Notes: generated from the sequence alone by a model not told the origin. A stretch of 64,000 nt of DNA from Halorubellus sp034808145 (GCF_034808145.1 NZ_JAXHGM010000007.1:1-64000), one strand, 5' to 3'. Shown: positions 7,963-16,915, numbered from the stretch's first letter. A program made the numbers and translations.

Positions 7963-8706
7963 TCAGGGCGCGAGCCGGTTCTTCCGGTTCCGCATGTGCT
8001 CGTCGTAGTACTCGAACGTGATCGGGCACCAGTCGGCGGCGAGGTCGAGGACGCGCTCGGTGAGGTCGCGAATCTCCCACTGCGCGTCCGCCGCCGCGCG
8101 CATGTCGGCGACGTGCATCAGCATCCGCGCGTTCATCGACATCACGATGTTCACCTCGGTCCCGATGGGGAGCACGAACCGCGCGTCCTCCGGCGGCATC
8201 CCGAGGTCGAGCAGTCGCTGGTACTCCTCGACGCTCCGACTGACGGACTCGCGGAACACGCGCTCGCGCTCGGCGACGGTCTCCTCGTCGACCTGCCCGG
8301 TCTGCTGGTTGCGCCCCACCCAGTCCGGGTCCGTCGCCGACGGTGGCGTCACGACCAGCTCGCCCTCGCGGACGTCCGCGGGATCGACCTCGTCGAAGCT
8401 CACGTACCGCATACTGCGCACATCGAAGCTCACGTGACGGTGTCGCGTCAACTGCGCCATGCACGACCGACTGATGCCCTTCAGCGCGAACACGGCTTTC
8501 ACGTGCTCGAACGGCCCGTAGTGTCCGTGCGAGAGCAGGTGTCCGATGAGTGTCTCCTTCTTCGCCTCGATGTCGTCGCCGTCGACGGTCGCCATCGTCT
8601 CCTCGAAGGACTGGTCGCCGACGAACGCTTCGCTGTAGTCGTTCCGAGCGCCTGTACAAATAATCTCTTCAGGATCTTCGGTCGCCTCCAGTAGTTGAAC
8701 TTCCAT
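7963..8706 (-). CDS. thyX: FAD-dependent thymidylate synthase ThyX
   Basis: The 247-aa product contains the ThyX signature RHRHVSFDVRSMRYV, a variant of the RHRxxSxxxxSxR motif, near residues 88-102. It also has the conserved C-terminal region NIVMSMNARMLMHV and an ending like that of other haloarchaeal ThyX proteins. ThyX makes dTMP from dUMP using methylene-tetrahydrofolate, FAD and NADPH. The protein looks complete, so the gene is not interrupted. Its first 38 bp are overlapped by the 3' end of an endonuclease gene on the same strand. The thyX promoter therefore lies inside that gene, or the two are co-transcribed. Confidence 0.95.
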   Translation of the reverse strand: MEVQLLEATEDPEEIICTGARNDYSEAFVGDQSFEETMATVDGDDIEAKKETLIGHLLSHGHYGPFEHVKAVFALKGISRSCMAQLTRHRHVSFDVRSMRYVSFDEVDPADVREGELVVTPPSATDPDWVGRNQQTGQVDEETVAERERVFRESVSRSVEEYQRLLDLGMPPEDARFVLPIGTEVNIVMSMNARMLMHVADMRAAADAQWEIRDLTERVLDLAADWCPITFEYYDEHMRNRKNRLAP

Positions 8707-9517
8707 CCGTTGCGTTGGTCGTCGTATTCCGCCGATAAAACGCTTCCTTCCTCTCGAAGTACCGCTCTCGACTTACCGTCTCGAATTTGTACTCGAACCC
8801 CGGCGGCGCAGCATCGATGTACTCAAACAGACGCTCGGTGTCGTCACTCGTGAACATGATTCGACCATCGTTTATCGTCGGGTCACACGGAGTCGATTCG
8901 AACAACTGGCCGAGGTACGATTCTCTATCTGCCTCGTTCGTTGCAGCAATCCACGCCTGCGGTCGTTGATGTCCTTTCGTTCCCCAACGGAGCGACCCAT
9001 CGCAAGCGTACCAGAGGCCCAGCACCGTCGGTGAGAGCTTCAGGTTGTCGGGAAACCGTTTCTGGTCGCCGTACCAGTCGCGGAATCCGTTCAATTCCGG
9101 ATGTCGCGTGGTGGTCAGCACGTACTGGTCTCTGATGTTGTAGTCCCCGGACGCCAGCCGTTCCGGTGCGCTCTTCTGGTTCTGTGCTTCGATGGTGTCC
9201 GCGACCCTGTGCAACGACACCTCGTTCGAGTGGATTCCCAGTTCGTCCGCCATCCACTGCAGGAATCTACGGTTGATACTGGTCACCTGGAACCGGACGT
9301 TCCGAGCGGAAGGTGGGTCGTGAATCGAACCGTCCCCGAGCATCGTCCCGAGTATGATCTCGGTCTGAGCTTTGGAGAACGGTGGATGAGAGCATGTCGC
9401 CGAAGTAGTCCAGTGTTGTCCAAGTCGCTTGAACCGGTCACCACAGTTCGGGCAGTGGCCAGAAGCCATTGCTGGGTATTGTCCCGGCTTCGGGCTTGAA
9501 CCGTCGGTGACCTTCAT
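8669..9517 (-). CDS. LAGLIDADG homing endonuclease with N-terminal zinc motif, overlapping thyX
   Basis: The protein (282 aa from ATG 9517) starts with CPNCGDRFKRLGQHWTTSATC, which continues into a possible zinc knuckle. Two LAGLIDADG-like helices follow: ILGTMLGDGSIHD at about residues 55-67 and LGLWYACDGSLRWG at about 166-179. Two motifs suggest a monomeric endonuclease with pseudo-twofold symmetry, and both acidic residues (DG) are kept. Its stop codon lies 38 bp inside thyX. It is a free-standing gene rather than an intein or intron: the flanking thyX is whole and starts normally. A start at ATG 9469 (MASGHCPNC) is also possible. The thyX region of a lineage lacking this gene is the predicted target. 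Confidence 0.85.
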   Translation of the reverse strand: MKVTDGSSPKPGQYPAMASGHCPNCGDRFKRLGQHWTTSATCSHPPFSKAQTEIILGTMLGDGSIHDPPSARNVRFQVTSINRRFLQWMADELGIHSNEVSLHRVADTIEAQNQKSAPERLASGDYNIRDQYVLTTTRHPELNGFRDWYGDQKRFPDNLKLSPTVLGLWYACDGSLRWGTKGHQRPQAWIAATNEADRESYLGQLFESTPCDPTINDGRIMFTSDDTERLFEYIDAAPPGFEYKFETVSRERYFERKEAFYRRNTTTNATDGSSTTGGDRRS

Positions 9518-9542
9518 GATTCGTCCGCTCGTACGTCGTGGT

Positions 9543-9905
9543 ATGTCGTACACGCACGCTGCGGCGACCGACGTCGAATCGGTGATGGACGCAGATTATG
9601 GTGGGATGTGGTTCCTCCGGGACGCGCTCGCGACCGAGGAACTCGGCGTCACGATCCTCGAACTGGAGCCGGGGGCGCGCGGGAAGGAGCACGACCACGC
9701 GAGCGACGGGCAGGAGGAGGTGTACGTCTGCGTGCACGGCGTCGTGGACGTGGACTTCGACGGCGGCGACGACGAGGGTGGGGAGACGGTGCGGCTCGCG
9801 GAGAACGAGGCGGTGCGCGTGAGCGCCGGCCAGACTCGACAGCTCCAGAACCGCGGCGACGAGCGCGCGAAGCTCGTCCTCGTCGGCACGAGTTCCGAGC
9901 GCTGA
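9543..9905 (+). CDS. Small cupin-domain protein
   Basis: The 120-aa protein is a single cupin barrel. The first metal-binding motif reads GKEHDHASDGQEEVYVCVHG, and the second is reduced, around VRVSAGQTRQLQNRG. ATG 9543 lies 25 bp from the divergent endonuclease start. Cupins of this size bind a metal and act in many reactions or as sensors, so the substrate cannot be stated. Homologues of this kind are common single-gene neighbours in haloarchaea. Confidence 0.8.
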   Translation: MSYTHAAATDVESVMDADYGGMWFLRDALATEELGVTILELEPGARGKEHDHASDGQEEVYVCVHGVVDVDFDGGDDEGGETVRLAENEAVRVSAGQTRQLQNRGDERAKLVLVGTSSER

Positions 9906-10011
9906 CCGCACGAGGACGGTCCGGACCGTCGGCGGCGCGACGGCGAGCGCGCTGCTCGCGCGGGCGTCCGAGACCATAACCAGTAACCCCGCGGCGGCGC
10001 TACTGGCGGGT

Positions 10012-10596
10012 ATGATATCGAACCTCGCTGCGGGCGTCCGGGCGTTCACGAGCAACGCGTTCTACGTGGACGGCGACCGGCGCGTGCTCGTGGACGCGGG
10101 CGCGAACTTCGACGTCGCGAGTCGCGTCGCGGACGAGGGCGGCCTGGACGCGCTCGTGTTGACGCACACGCACCGCGACCACGTCGGGAACGTCCCGGCG
10201 GTCGTCGACGCGTTCGACGTCGACGTCTGGGGGTTCGACACCGACCAGGACGGCGTCGACCACGCCATCGCCGACGAGGAGACCGTCCGATTGGGCGACC
10301 ACGAGTACGTCGCGTACCACACGCCGGGGCACAAGGACGACCACCTCTGCTTCCACAGCCCGGACGCAGGCGTGCTGTTCGCGGGCGACCTCGTCTTCCA
10401 GGGCGGGTCGTTCGGCCGCACGGACCTGGAGGAGGGCGACCGTCCGCTGCTCGTCGAGAGCATCGAGCGCATGGTCGACGTCCTCGACGACGACCTCGGG
10501 GCGATGCACACCGGCCACGGTCCGTCGGTCACCGACCGGCCGTACCAGCACGTCGAGGCCGCGCTGGAGTCCGCGTGCGCCGACGGCCGCGTCTGA
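10012..10596 (+). CDS. MBL-fold metallo-hydrolase
   Basis: The 194-aa protein carries the THTHRDH zinc motif near residues 51-57. A second histidine lies in YHTPGHKDDH, the bridging aspartate in VLFAGDLVF and the last histidine in HTGHGPSV. All ligands for a two-zinc centre are present. The short chain and the GHKDDHLCF motif place it near glyoxalase II-like hydrolases. Thioester or lactone hydrolysis in the cytoplasm is plausible, but the substrate is unknown. It stands alone, with the next gene convergent. Confidence 0.88.
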   Translation: MISNLAAGVRAFTSNAFYVDGDRRVLVDAGANFDVASRVADEGGLDALVLTHTHRDHVGNVPAVVDAFDVDVWGFDTDQDGVDHAIADEETVRLGDHEYVAYHTPGHKDDHLCFHSPDAGVLFAGDLVFQGGSFGRTDLEEGDRPLLVESIERMVDVLDDDLGAMHTGHGPSVTDRPYQHVEAALESACADGRV

Positions 10597-10630
10597 CCGC
10601 GGAGGTGTCCCGGGCGTCGAGCGAGCGCGC

Positions 10631-11446
10631 TCAGCCGAGCGCGGTCGAGACGAGCGCGTCGTACGCGACCTCGTAGGCGTCGGCGACCGCGGCGGGGTCG
10701 CGGCGGTCGTCGCTCGCGAGTGCGGGGAGCGCGACCGCAGCCTCGGGCTCGCAGTGCTCGAGGACGTCGCCGGTGGTCTCCTCGAGGCGGCCCTGGCGCG
10801 CGCTCCCGCCGACGACCGAGCGCGCCTTCAGGTAGCGGTCGCCGTCGTAGACGCGAGCGCGGCCCGGTTCGACGACGGCGACGGCGTCGAACGGGACGTC
10901 CGAGAGCGGGACCGCGACGTCGCCGTAGGACTCGACGACGGCGCGGTCGCGAGCGCGCACGACGTCGGCGACCGCGGCGAGCGCGTCCGCGTGGAGGTCG
11001 CGCATGACGTCGTTGAACGCCGCGACCGAGTCCACGCGGACCGCGTCAGCGAGCGGGAGCGCGGCCGCGGCCGATTCGGGGACGTCCGCGTCGGCGTGGA
11101 CGACGTACTCGTCGGTGCCGTCGACGGTCACGCGGTCGAGGACGAACTCGCGGTGGCTCGCACCGAGCAGGCCGCTGCCGTCGCCCGCGTTCGGCCGCCA
11201 CAGGCGATGCAGCGGATTGACGGCTTCGGGCGTGACCGCGTCGGCGCTCGCCGCGGCGAGTCGCTTCGCGTCCTTCCCGTACATGCGGCCGTCGGCGACC
11301 GCCCGCTCGTAGTCGTCGTGGTCGAACCAGTAGTCGTTCCCCGCCCGCGGCTTGAACCCGGTGGCGTCGACGTACTCGCACAGGCCGGTGGAGAACGTCG
11401 TCTTCCCCGCGTCGACGCGGTCGCCACCGGCGACGAGCACCCTCAT
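10631..11446 (-). CDS. Predicted P-loop ATPase/GTPase conserved in haloarchaea
   Basis: The 271-aa protein opens with MRVLVAGGDRVDAGKTTFST, a Walker A loop of the SIMIBI type also seen in dethiobiotin synthetase-like enzymes. FKPRAGNDYWFD follows, where a substrate or switch residue is expected. A second conserved block, VVESYGDVAVPL, resembles the active-site region of that superfamily. Its start overlaps the stop of the upstream DUF5827-like gene by 4 bp, so the two are translationally coupled. The biochemical role is not established. A biotin-type ligase activity is only a structural analogy. Confidence 0.75.
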   Translation of the reverse strand: MRVLVAGGDRVDAGKTTFSTGLCEYVDATGFKPRAGNDYWFDHDDYERAVADGRMYGKDAKRLAAASADAVTPEAVNPLHRLWRPNAGDGSGLLGASHREFVLDRVTVDGTDEYVVHADADVPESAAAALPLADAVRVDSVAAFNDVMRDLHADALAAVADVVRARDRAVVESYGDVAVPLSDVPFDAVAVVEPGRARVYDGDRYLKARSVVGGSARQGRLEETTGDVLEHCEPEAAVALPALASDDRRDPAAVADAYEVAYDALVSTALG

Positions 11447-11715
11447 TCCGCGGTCTTCACGCCGTAGTACCCGGGCTCGTCGTCGGTCTCGGGGTCCGCG
11501 ATGACGAGGTCGTCGCCGTTGTACACGATCCACGGGATCGCCCAGTCGAGCAGGACCGCCTCGGTGGACTCCTCGAGCGCGGCGTCCGCGTCGAGGCCCT
11601 GCATGAGGCGCGCGATCTCGTAGAGCGTGTACATCTGGTCGGGTTCGAGTAGCTTCTCCGGCGTCGGGAAGTCACACGGCAGGAGTTCGTCGAAGTCGTC
11701 CTTCGGGACGGGCAT
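11443..11715 (-). CDS. Small conserved haloarchaeal protein (DUF5827-like)
   Basis: The 90-aa acidic protein (MPVPKDDFDELLPCDFPTPE) has no membrane segment or known motif. It looks like the haloarchaeal family I recall as DUF5827, which is commonly found beside the P-loop ATPase encoded next. ATG 11715 is used; the longer frame upstream is rich in Arg/Ser and unlikely. The stop overlaps the ATPase start (ATGA), so the two proteins probably work together, perhaps as a complex. That is inference from gene order only. Confidence 0.75.
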   Translation of the reverse strand: MPVPKDDFDELLPCDFPTPEKLLEPDQMYTLYEIARLMQGLDADAALEESTEAVLLDWAIPWIVYNGDDLVIADPETDDEPGYYGVKTAE

Positions 11716-11879
11716 ACCACGCGATTGGACGACCGGCGTCGTAAACCAACTGGTCTCCGATTGCGGCCGCGCGTCGGGGCTCGACCTTGCGTGCGAAAGG
11801 TCGCGGCGTCCGTCGGTGGGGCCGCGTCGAGGACAGGTCGAATCGTTTTTGTTCCGACGTTCGGATGACGCATCCAACG

Positions 11880-12950
11880 ATGGTCTCGGTCACAGAGGCG
11901 TACCTCGTGCTGCTCATCGGGTCGACGCCGTTCCTCCTCGCGGCGCTGAACAAGGTCCTGAACAACCTGCATCGACGCGGGTCCCGGCCGCTCGCTGCGC
12001 TCCTCGTCGGCACGCTCGTCTGGATGCTGTCCGCGCTCGCGGTCGCGGTCGCGCCGTCGTTCCGCGTGGGACTGATCGCGAACCGGTTCCAGTACTTCGG
12101 TATCACCGCGGTTCCGGCGGCGTTCCTCCTGTTCGCGCTCGCGTACGTCGACCGGGAGGACCTCGTGAACGGGTACAGCGTCGGGCTGTTGTCGCTCGAA
12201 CCGCTGGCCGCCATCGCGCTCGTGTGGACGAACCGGAGTCACGACCTCTGGACGGCGGGCGGCATCGTCCGCAAGGGCGCGACGTACGTCGCCGACGGCA
12301 CGCAGACGACGTGCGACGCCGTCATCTGCTTCGGTGACAGCGGGCCGGCGTTCGTCGGCCACACGCTGTACTCGTACGGCCTCCTCCTCGCGGGCGCGGT
12401 GCTCGTGCTGTCGCGGGCGCTCCGGTCGTCGGCGGTCCCGCGCGGACAGGTGGCGTCGATGGCGGTCGCGGTGTTCTCGCCACTGGTTGCGAACGCGCTG
12501 TCGCTGTTCGTTCTCCCGAGCGAGTTCCCGGACCTGACGCCCATCGCGTTCGGCGTGTCCGGCGTCGCCATCGCGATCGGCCTCTACCGGTTCTCGCTCG
12601 TGGAGACGGACGCACTCACCGGCGCGGCCGCGGTCGACGCACGCGACGCCGGCGCGGTCCTCGTCAGGGACGACTCGGTCGAGGACGTGAACGTCGATGG
12701 GGCGAAGGTCCTCGGCGTGGACGCCGACACCGCGGTCGGTTCGCCCGTCGACGACGTCTTCGAGGACCACGACTCGCTCCGGGCCGCGCATCCCGCCAGC
12801 CCGACGGAGGCGACCGGCGAGTTGCTCGACGACCCCATCACGGGCGAGTCCTACCGCGTGACCGTCGAGGAGGTGTCACCCGACGGGACGCCGAAGACCG
12901 GCTGGGTGTACGAGTTCTCGAAGGTGGACCGCGAGCGACCGGCGGCCTGA
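11880..12950 (+). CDS. 7TM sensor with PAS-like remnant but no kinase domain
   Basis: The 356-aa protein has a seven-helix membrane region of the HisKA_7TM type (residues about 5-225) including FQYFGITAVPAAFLLFALAY. That segment is also found in the next gene (VEYVGITAAPAAFFVLAARY). A PAS-like stretch of about 115 residues follows (GAVLVRDDSVEDVNVDGAKV, then SYRVTVEEVSPDG), and the protein ends. No histidine box and no ATP-binding domain are present. It may pass its signal to a partner, or be a natural truncation. ATG 11880 fits a TATA-like AATCGTTTTT about 30 bp upstream; ATG 11865 is possible. Confidence 0.8.
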   Translation: MVSVTEAYLVLLIGSTPFLLAALNKVLNNLHRRGSRPLAALLVGTLVWMLSALAVAVAPSFRVGLIANRFQYFGITAVPAAFLLFALAYVDREDLVNGYSVGLLSLEPLAAIALVWTNRSHDLWTAGGIVRKGATYVADGTQTTCDAVICFGDSGPAFVGHTLYSYGLLLAGAVLVLSRALRSSAVPRGQVASMAVAVFSPLVANALSLFVLPSEFPDLTPIAFGVSGVAIAIGLYRFSLVETDALTGAAAVDARDAGAVLVRDDSVEDVNVDGAKVLGVDADTAVGSPVDDVFEDHDSLRAAHPASPTEATGELLDDPITGESYRVTVEEVSPDGTPKTGWVYEFSKVDRERPAA

Positions 12951-13026
12951 GCGGGTACCGACGGGACGCGGTCTGAGCGGGCACGGACGGGACGCGGTCT
13001 GAGCGGGCACGGACGGGACGCGGTCT
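12949..13026 (+). repeat. Three tandem copies of a 26-bp repeat
   Basis: Three head-to-tail 26-bp units occupy 12949-12974, 12975-13000 and 13001-13026. The core is GACGGGACGCGGTCTGAG. Units 2 and 3 are identical and unit 1 differs at two or so positions. The stop codon of the 7TM sensor lies inside the first unit, so each unit carries a TGA in one frame. Replication slippage is the simplest origin. A role in mRNA 3' ends is untested. Confidence 0.9.
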
Positions 13027-13133
13027 GACCGACGACACGGCTCCGGGGGCGACCCGGCGGCTTCGACGTCGCCGTCGAACGACGCTCGCAGGAGCCACTA
13101 CACTCAAGTGTGCGAACGGCTATCTAGAATCGA

Positions 13134-14903
13134 ATGACGGCGCTCACGCAGTCGGTGCTGGTGGTCTCCCTCGTCGTCGCCGTCGTCCTCCTGTGGTTCG
13201 GCGTCCAGCAGCGGCCGCGTCCGGGCGCGACCGCGTTCGCCGTGTTCGCCGCCGGAACCGGGTTCTGGGCGGGCGGGGCGCTCGGCGGGGCGGCCGCGGA
13301 CTCGGTCGCCGCGAGCGTCGCGTGGACGCGCGTCGAGTACGTCGGTATCACCGCGGCCCCGGCCGCGTTCTTCGTGCTCGCGGCGCGGTACACCGGCAAC
13401 GACGGCCTGCTGTCGCGACGCCGTCTCGTCGGCGTGGCCGCGGCCAGCGCCGCGGCGTGTCTCGCGATGTGGACGACCGAGCTGCACTGGCTGTTCTACA
13501 CGGACATCGTCAGCGACGCGGGGACGCTCGCCGGCTACGATGCGGTCCATGGCCCACTGTACTACGCGTGGGTGGCGCTCGGGTACGCGTTCGTGTTCGG
13601 CGGGGTCGTCCTCATGGTCGAGATGCTGTACAGCGGACAGGACATCTACCGGAACCAGGCTGCGGCGACCATCGTCGCCGCCGTCGGTCCGATCGCGGCG
13701 AACCTCGCGTACCAGTTCGGTCTCACCGCGTCGGACCTGACGCCGGCCGCGTTCGCGATGTCGGGCGTGGCGCTCGGCTGGGCGCTCTATCGGTTCGAGT
13801 TCATGGACGTGACGCCGGTGGCGCGCGAACGCATCGTCGAGGACAGCCGCGACGGCGTGCTCGTGCTCGACGACCAGGACCGCGTCGTCGACGCGAACCC
13901 GGCGGCACGACGCCTCCTCGGCGTCCCCGACGACCAGCCGCTCGTCGGTCGACCGGTCACGGGGGCGCTCGACCCGCCGTTCGACGCGCTCCCCGAGCAC
14001 TTCGACGGCGTCGAACGGGACGCCCGGACGGTGACGTTCGACACCGAACAGGGCCGTCGGTTCGTCGAGGTCGACGTCCGCCCGTACGCGGACGGCTACG
14101 GTCGCACTCGCGGTCGACTGTTCTACCTGCACGACGTCACGGACCGCGAGCGACGGGAACGCGAACTGGAACGGCAGAACGAGCAGCTCGACCGGTTCGC
14201 GAGCGTCGTCAGTCACGACCTCCGGAACCCGCTGAACGTCGCCGAGGGATACGTCGAGGTGGCGCGCGAGACGGGCGACGTCTCCCACCTCGGCGAGGTC
14301 GAGACCGCTCACGAACGGATGCGAGCGATCGTCGACGACGTCCTGGCACTCGCCAGGTACGGCCGGACGGTCACCGACGTCGAACCGGTGGACGTCGCGA
14401 GCGTCGCCGAGCGCGCGTGGCGCGGCGTCGACACCGGTGACGCGACGATCGTCCTGAACGCGGACGCGACCGTGCTCGCCGACGAATCCCGGCTCAGACA
14501 GCTCCTCGAGAACCTGTTCCGGAACAGCATCGAGCACGGCACGGCCGGGTCCCACACGAGCGCGGGTGGCGGTGACGCCGTCACGGTCACGGTCGGGGGA
14601 CTCGACGACGGGTTCTACGTCGCGGACGACGGCGTCGGCATCCCGGCCAGCGAGCGGGACGCGGTCCTCGAGGACGGCTACTCGACCGGCGAGGACGGCA
14701 CGGGGCTCGGGTTGAGTATCGTGACGAGCGTCGCGGACGCCCACGGATGGACGGTCGACGTCGGGGAGAGCGAGAGCGGCGGTGCGCGCTTCTCGTTCAC
14801 GGGCACGACGTTCGCGCGCCGGGACGTCGGGGCGCCGCTGGCCGACGCTGACCGCTCGAACGCCGGTTCGGGTCCCGAGGGTCCGACGGTTCCGGACCGT
14901 TGA
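13134..14903 (+). CDS. Histidine kinase with 7TM sensor, PAS, HisKA and HATPase domains
   Basis: The 589-aa protein has a 7TM sensor (residues about 1-225), then a PAS domain (RIVEDSRDGVLVLDDQDRVV, about 237-340). The phosphoacceptor box SVVSHDLRNPLN is at about 359-370. The ATPase domain has the N-box LFRNSIEHG, the G1 box VADDGVGIP and the G2 box GTGLGLSIV. All transmitter motifs are intact, so it should autophosphorylate and act with a separate response regulator, none of which is encoded nearby. Its sensor is a tandem paralogue of the kinase-less gene just upstream. A disordered acidic tail ends the protein. Confidence 0.92.
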   Translation: MTALTQSVLVVSLVVAVVLLWFGVQQRPRPGATAFAVFAAGTGFWAGGALGGAAADSVAASVAWTRVEYVGITAAPAAFFVLAARYTGNDGLLSRRRLVGVAAASAAACLAMWTTELHWLFYTDIVSDAGTLAGYDAVHGPLYYAWVALGYAFVFGGVVLMVEMLYSGQDIYRNQAAATIVAAVGPIAANLAYQFGLTASDLTPAAFAMSGVALGWALYRFEFMDVTPVARERIVEDSRDGVLVLDDQDRVVDANPAARRLLGVPDDQPLVGRPVTGALDPPFDALPEHFDGVERDARTVTFDTEQGRRFVEVDVRPYADGYGRTRGRLFYLHDVTDRERRERELERQNEQLDRFASVVSHDLRNPLNVAEGYVEVARETGDVSHLGEVETAHERMRAIVDDVLALARYGRTVTDVEPVDVASVAERAWRGVDTGDATIVLNADATVLADESRLRQLLENLFRNSIEHGTAGSHTSAGGGDAVTVTVGGLDDGFYVADDGVGIPASERDAVLEDGYSTGEDGTGLGLSIVTSVADAHGWTVDVGESESGGARFSFTGTTFARRDVGAPLADADRSNAGSGPEGPTVPDR

Positions 14904-15017
14904 CGCGGCTGCTCCTCTCACGACGCCGCCGCTGCGCGTGGATGCCACTGCTGCTCGTGGGCGTGGTGCGCGAAGAAAATGCGGTGGTGTGTTCGACGCG
15001 TCGACGAGTGGGGCGAC

Positions 15018-15629
15018 TTACTCGTGCTTGCTGACCGTGTTCTGGTACTGCTCGGCGACGTTGTCCCAGTCGACGACGTCGAAGAACCCGTCGATGAAGC
15101 TGCCGCGGTCCGGGCCGTAGTCGTAGTAGTACGAGTGCTCCCAGACGTCGAGCGCGAGGATGGGGTGTGCGCCCCAGAGCGCGCCCTGGTCGTGCTTGTC
15201 GACCGTGACGTTGCGGAGTTGCTTCGCGACGGGGTCGTAGACGAGGAGCGCCCAGCCGCCGGCGGCGCCGGCCGCGGCCTCGAACTCGCCCTTCCAGCCC
15301 TCGTAGGAGCCGAAGTCCGCTTCGATGCGGTCGCGGAGGTCGCCTTCGGGCTCGCCACCGCCGTTGGGGTCCATGTTCTCCCAGAACAGCGTGTGGAGGT
15401 AGTGACCGGACCCGTTGTGGGTGACGTTACCGATGGCGCCCGCGGAGGACGAGAAGTCGCCGGCTTCGCGGTTCTCGGCGAGTGTCTCCTCGGCGGCCTG
15501 GAGACCGTTCACGTAGCCCTGATGGTGGGTGTCGTGATGCCACGTGAGGACCTGCTCGCTGATGGACGGTTCGAGCGCGTCGTAGTCGTACGGAAGCGGC
15601 GGCAGTTCGGGGTTTGAGTGTTCAGACAT
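15018..15629 (-). CDS. sod: Superoxide dismutase (Mn/Fe family)
   Basis: The 203-aa enzyme has the family hallmarks: LPPLPYDYDALEP at the N-terminus and WHHDTHHQGYVNG with the first metal histidine. NGSGHYLHTLFWENM carries the second, and ALDVWEHSYYYDYG carries the final Asp and His ligands. It converts superoxide to oxygen and hydrogen peroxide in the cytoplasm. Haloarchaeal members usually use manganese. The length is normal for the family. The gene is monocistronic, with about 180 bp upstream before the prenyltransferase stop. Confidence 0.95.
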   Translation of the reverse strand: MSEHSNPELPPLPYDYDALEPSISEQVLTWHHDTHHQGYVNGLQAAEETLAENREAGDFSSSAGAIGNVTHNGSGHYLHTLFWENMDPNGGGEPEGDLRDRIEADFGSYEGWKGEFEAAAGAAGGWALLVYDPVAKQLRNVTVDKHDQGALWGAHPILALDVWEHSYYYDYGPDRGSFIDGFFDVVDWDNVAEQYQNTVSKHE

Positions 15630-15809
15630 GAAGTCTCACCTCGTACGAATGTTACTCGCGTGAGCTACTTAACCGTTTAGCAGGGGCATGCTAGCATGGG
15701 ACGCGCGAGGGCGCGTCATCGGAACGAGATACCACTGGCTCGTCGGGACCACGGTGGCTCGGTCGGTCGGTGGGGGAGCGCGGTGGGTCGGTCGGCGCAG
15801 CGTGTGGTG

Positions 15810-16706
15810 TCACGCGGCGACCGCGACGACGAGGAGGACGAGCCCGTAGTTGGCGTCGCGGAGCAGGCAGACGCGGGCGTCGTTCCGCCCGGTGCCGACG
15901 CATCTCGTGACGCAGATGGACGCGACGGTCGCGACGCCGAAGACGGCGCCGACGGCGGGCGGGAGGACGCCGGTAGCGGTGGCGGCGGCGTACAGCGCGA
16001 GCGCGGTCGCGTCGACGGCGTACAGGAACCGGCGGGTGGCTGCGGTCCCGAAGACGACGGGGAGCGTCCGGACGCCCTCGGCGCGGTCGCCGGCGACGTC
16101 GCGGACGTTCCGGACCTCGAACGCGACCGCGGTCTGGACGAGGTAGAACGCGAACGCGACGCCGGCGGTGGCGGTGAACGCGTGGCCGACCCAGACGACG
16201 GGGAGTGCGACGGTCGGGAGCGCCCAGCTGACGGCGACGAGGAGCGTGCTGACGCCGAGGACGTCCTTGAGGCGTCGGTCGACGACGGGCAGTCGAACGC
16301 TGTAGGTGACGGCGGCGAGGGCCGGGAGCAGCGTGAGCGCGAGCGCGACCGGGCCGGCGCTCGCGGCGAGTGCGAGCGCGAGGACGGTGGCCCCGGCGGT
16401 TGCGGCGACGAGTTCGCGACGGTAGCGCGCGACGAACCGTGCGCGTGCCGGCGCGTTCACCTCGTCCTCCGCGTCGACGAGCTTGTTCGAGGCGTAGATG
16501 GCGAACGCCAGCAGGCCGCCCACCGCGACCGCTGGGGTCACCCCGAGGTCGAGGAGGAGGACGACGGTCAGGACCTTCGCGGCGGCGACGGCCGCGTCGA
16601 CGACCGACGCGTGGACGAACGCACTGGCGGCGTCGCGCGCGCTCGACAGATCGATGCCCGGACGAACCTGCTCGACGCGTTCACTCGCTGACGACATACC
16701 ATGCAT
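15810..16706 (-). CDS. UbiA-family prenyltransferase
   Basis: The 298-aa membrane protein shows both aspartate-rich motifs of the family: ASNKLVDAEDEVN near residues 73-85 and EVRNVRDVAGDRAEG near 198-212. Eight or so hydrophobic helices surround them. UbiA enzymes move an isoprenoid diphosphate onto an aromatic ring or glycerol-type acceptor. In haloarchaea they serve lipid, menaquinone and haem pathways, and this copy's acceptor cannot be read from sequence. The start is ATG 16706; ATG 16697 (MSSASERVEQ) is an equally good alternative. The 209 bp upstream hold an AT-rich promoter region. Confidence 0.88.
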   Translation of the reverse strand: MHGMSSASERVEQVRPGIDLSSARDAASAFVHASVVDAAVAAAKVLTVVLLLDLGVTPAVAVGGLLAFAIYASNKLVDAEDEVNAPARARFVARYRRELVAATAGATVLALALAASAGPVALALTLLPALAAVTYSVRLPVVDRRLKDVLGVSTLLVAVSWALPTVALPVVWVGHAFTATAGVAFAFYLVQTAVAFEVRNVRDVAGDRAEGVRTLPVVFGTAATRRFLYAVDATALALYAAATATGVLPPAVGAVFGVATVASICVTRCVGTGRNDARVCLLRDANYGLVLLVVAVAA

Positions 16707-16915
16707 GATAACCGATAGCTATTCAATCATCTGTTGACCAAACAGGTTCCCATACCGCTACCAGAGTACGAAAACTGGACGGAGCGGCCGGATTCGAAAG
16801 TATCGCCGTACGTATTTCGACCTCGTCACGTGCGGCAGCTCGTCGGTCCGCGACGGGGCGAACGACGCCCCACGGCAGGCTGGGCACCGAACGCGCTCGC
16901 AGGAACGGACCGCGC

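Noticed and set aside
8669..9517. thyX interrupted by an intron or intein
   Set aside because: ThyX is complete and has its usual N-terminus, and the endonuclease gene lies upstream rather than inside it.
12949..13026. CRISPR array
   Set aside because: The 26-bp units are directly adjacent with no spacers, and no cas genes are in the window.
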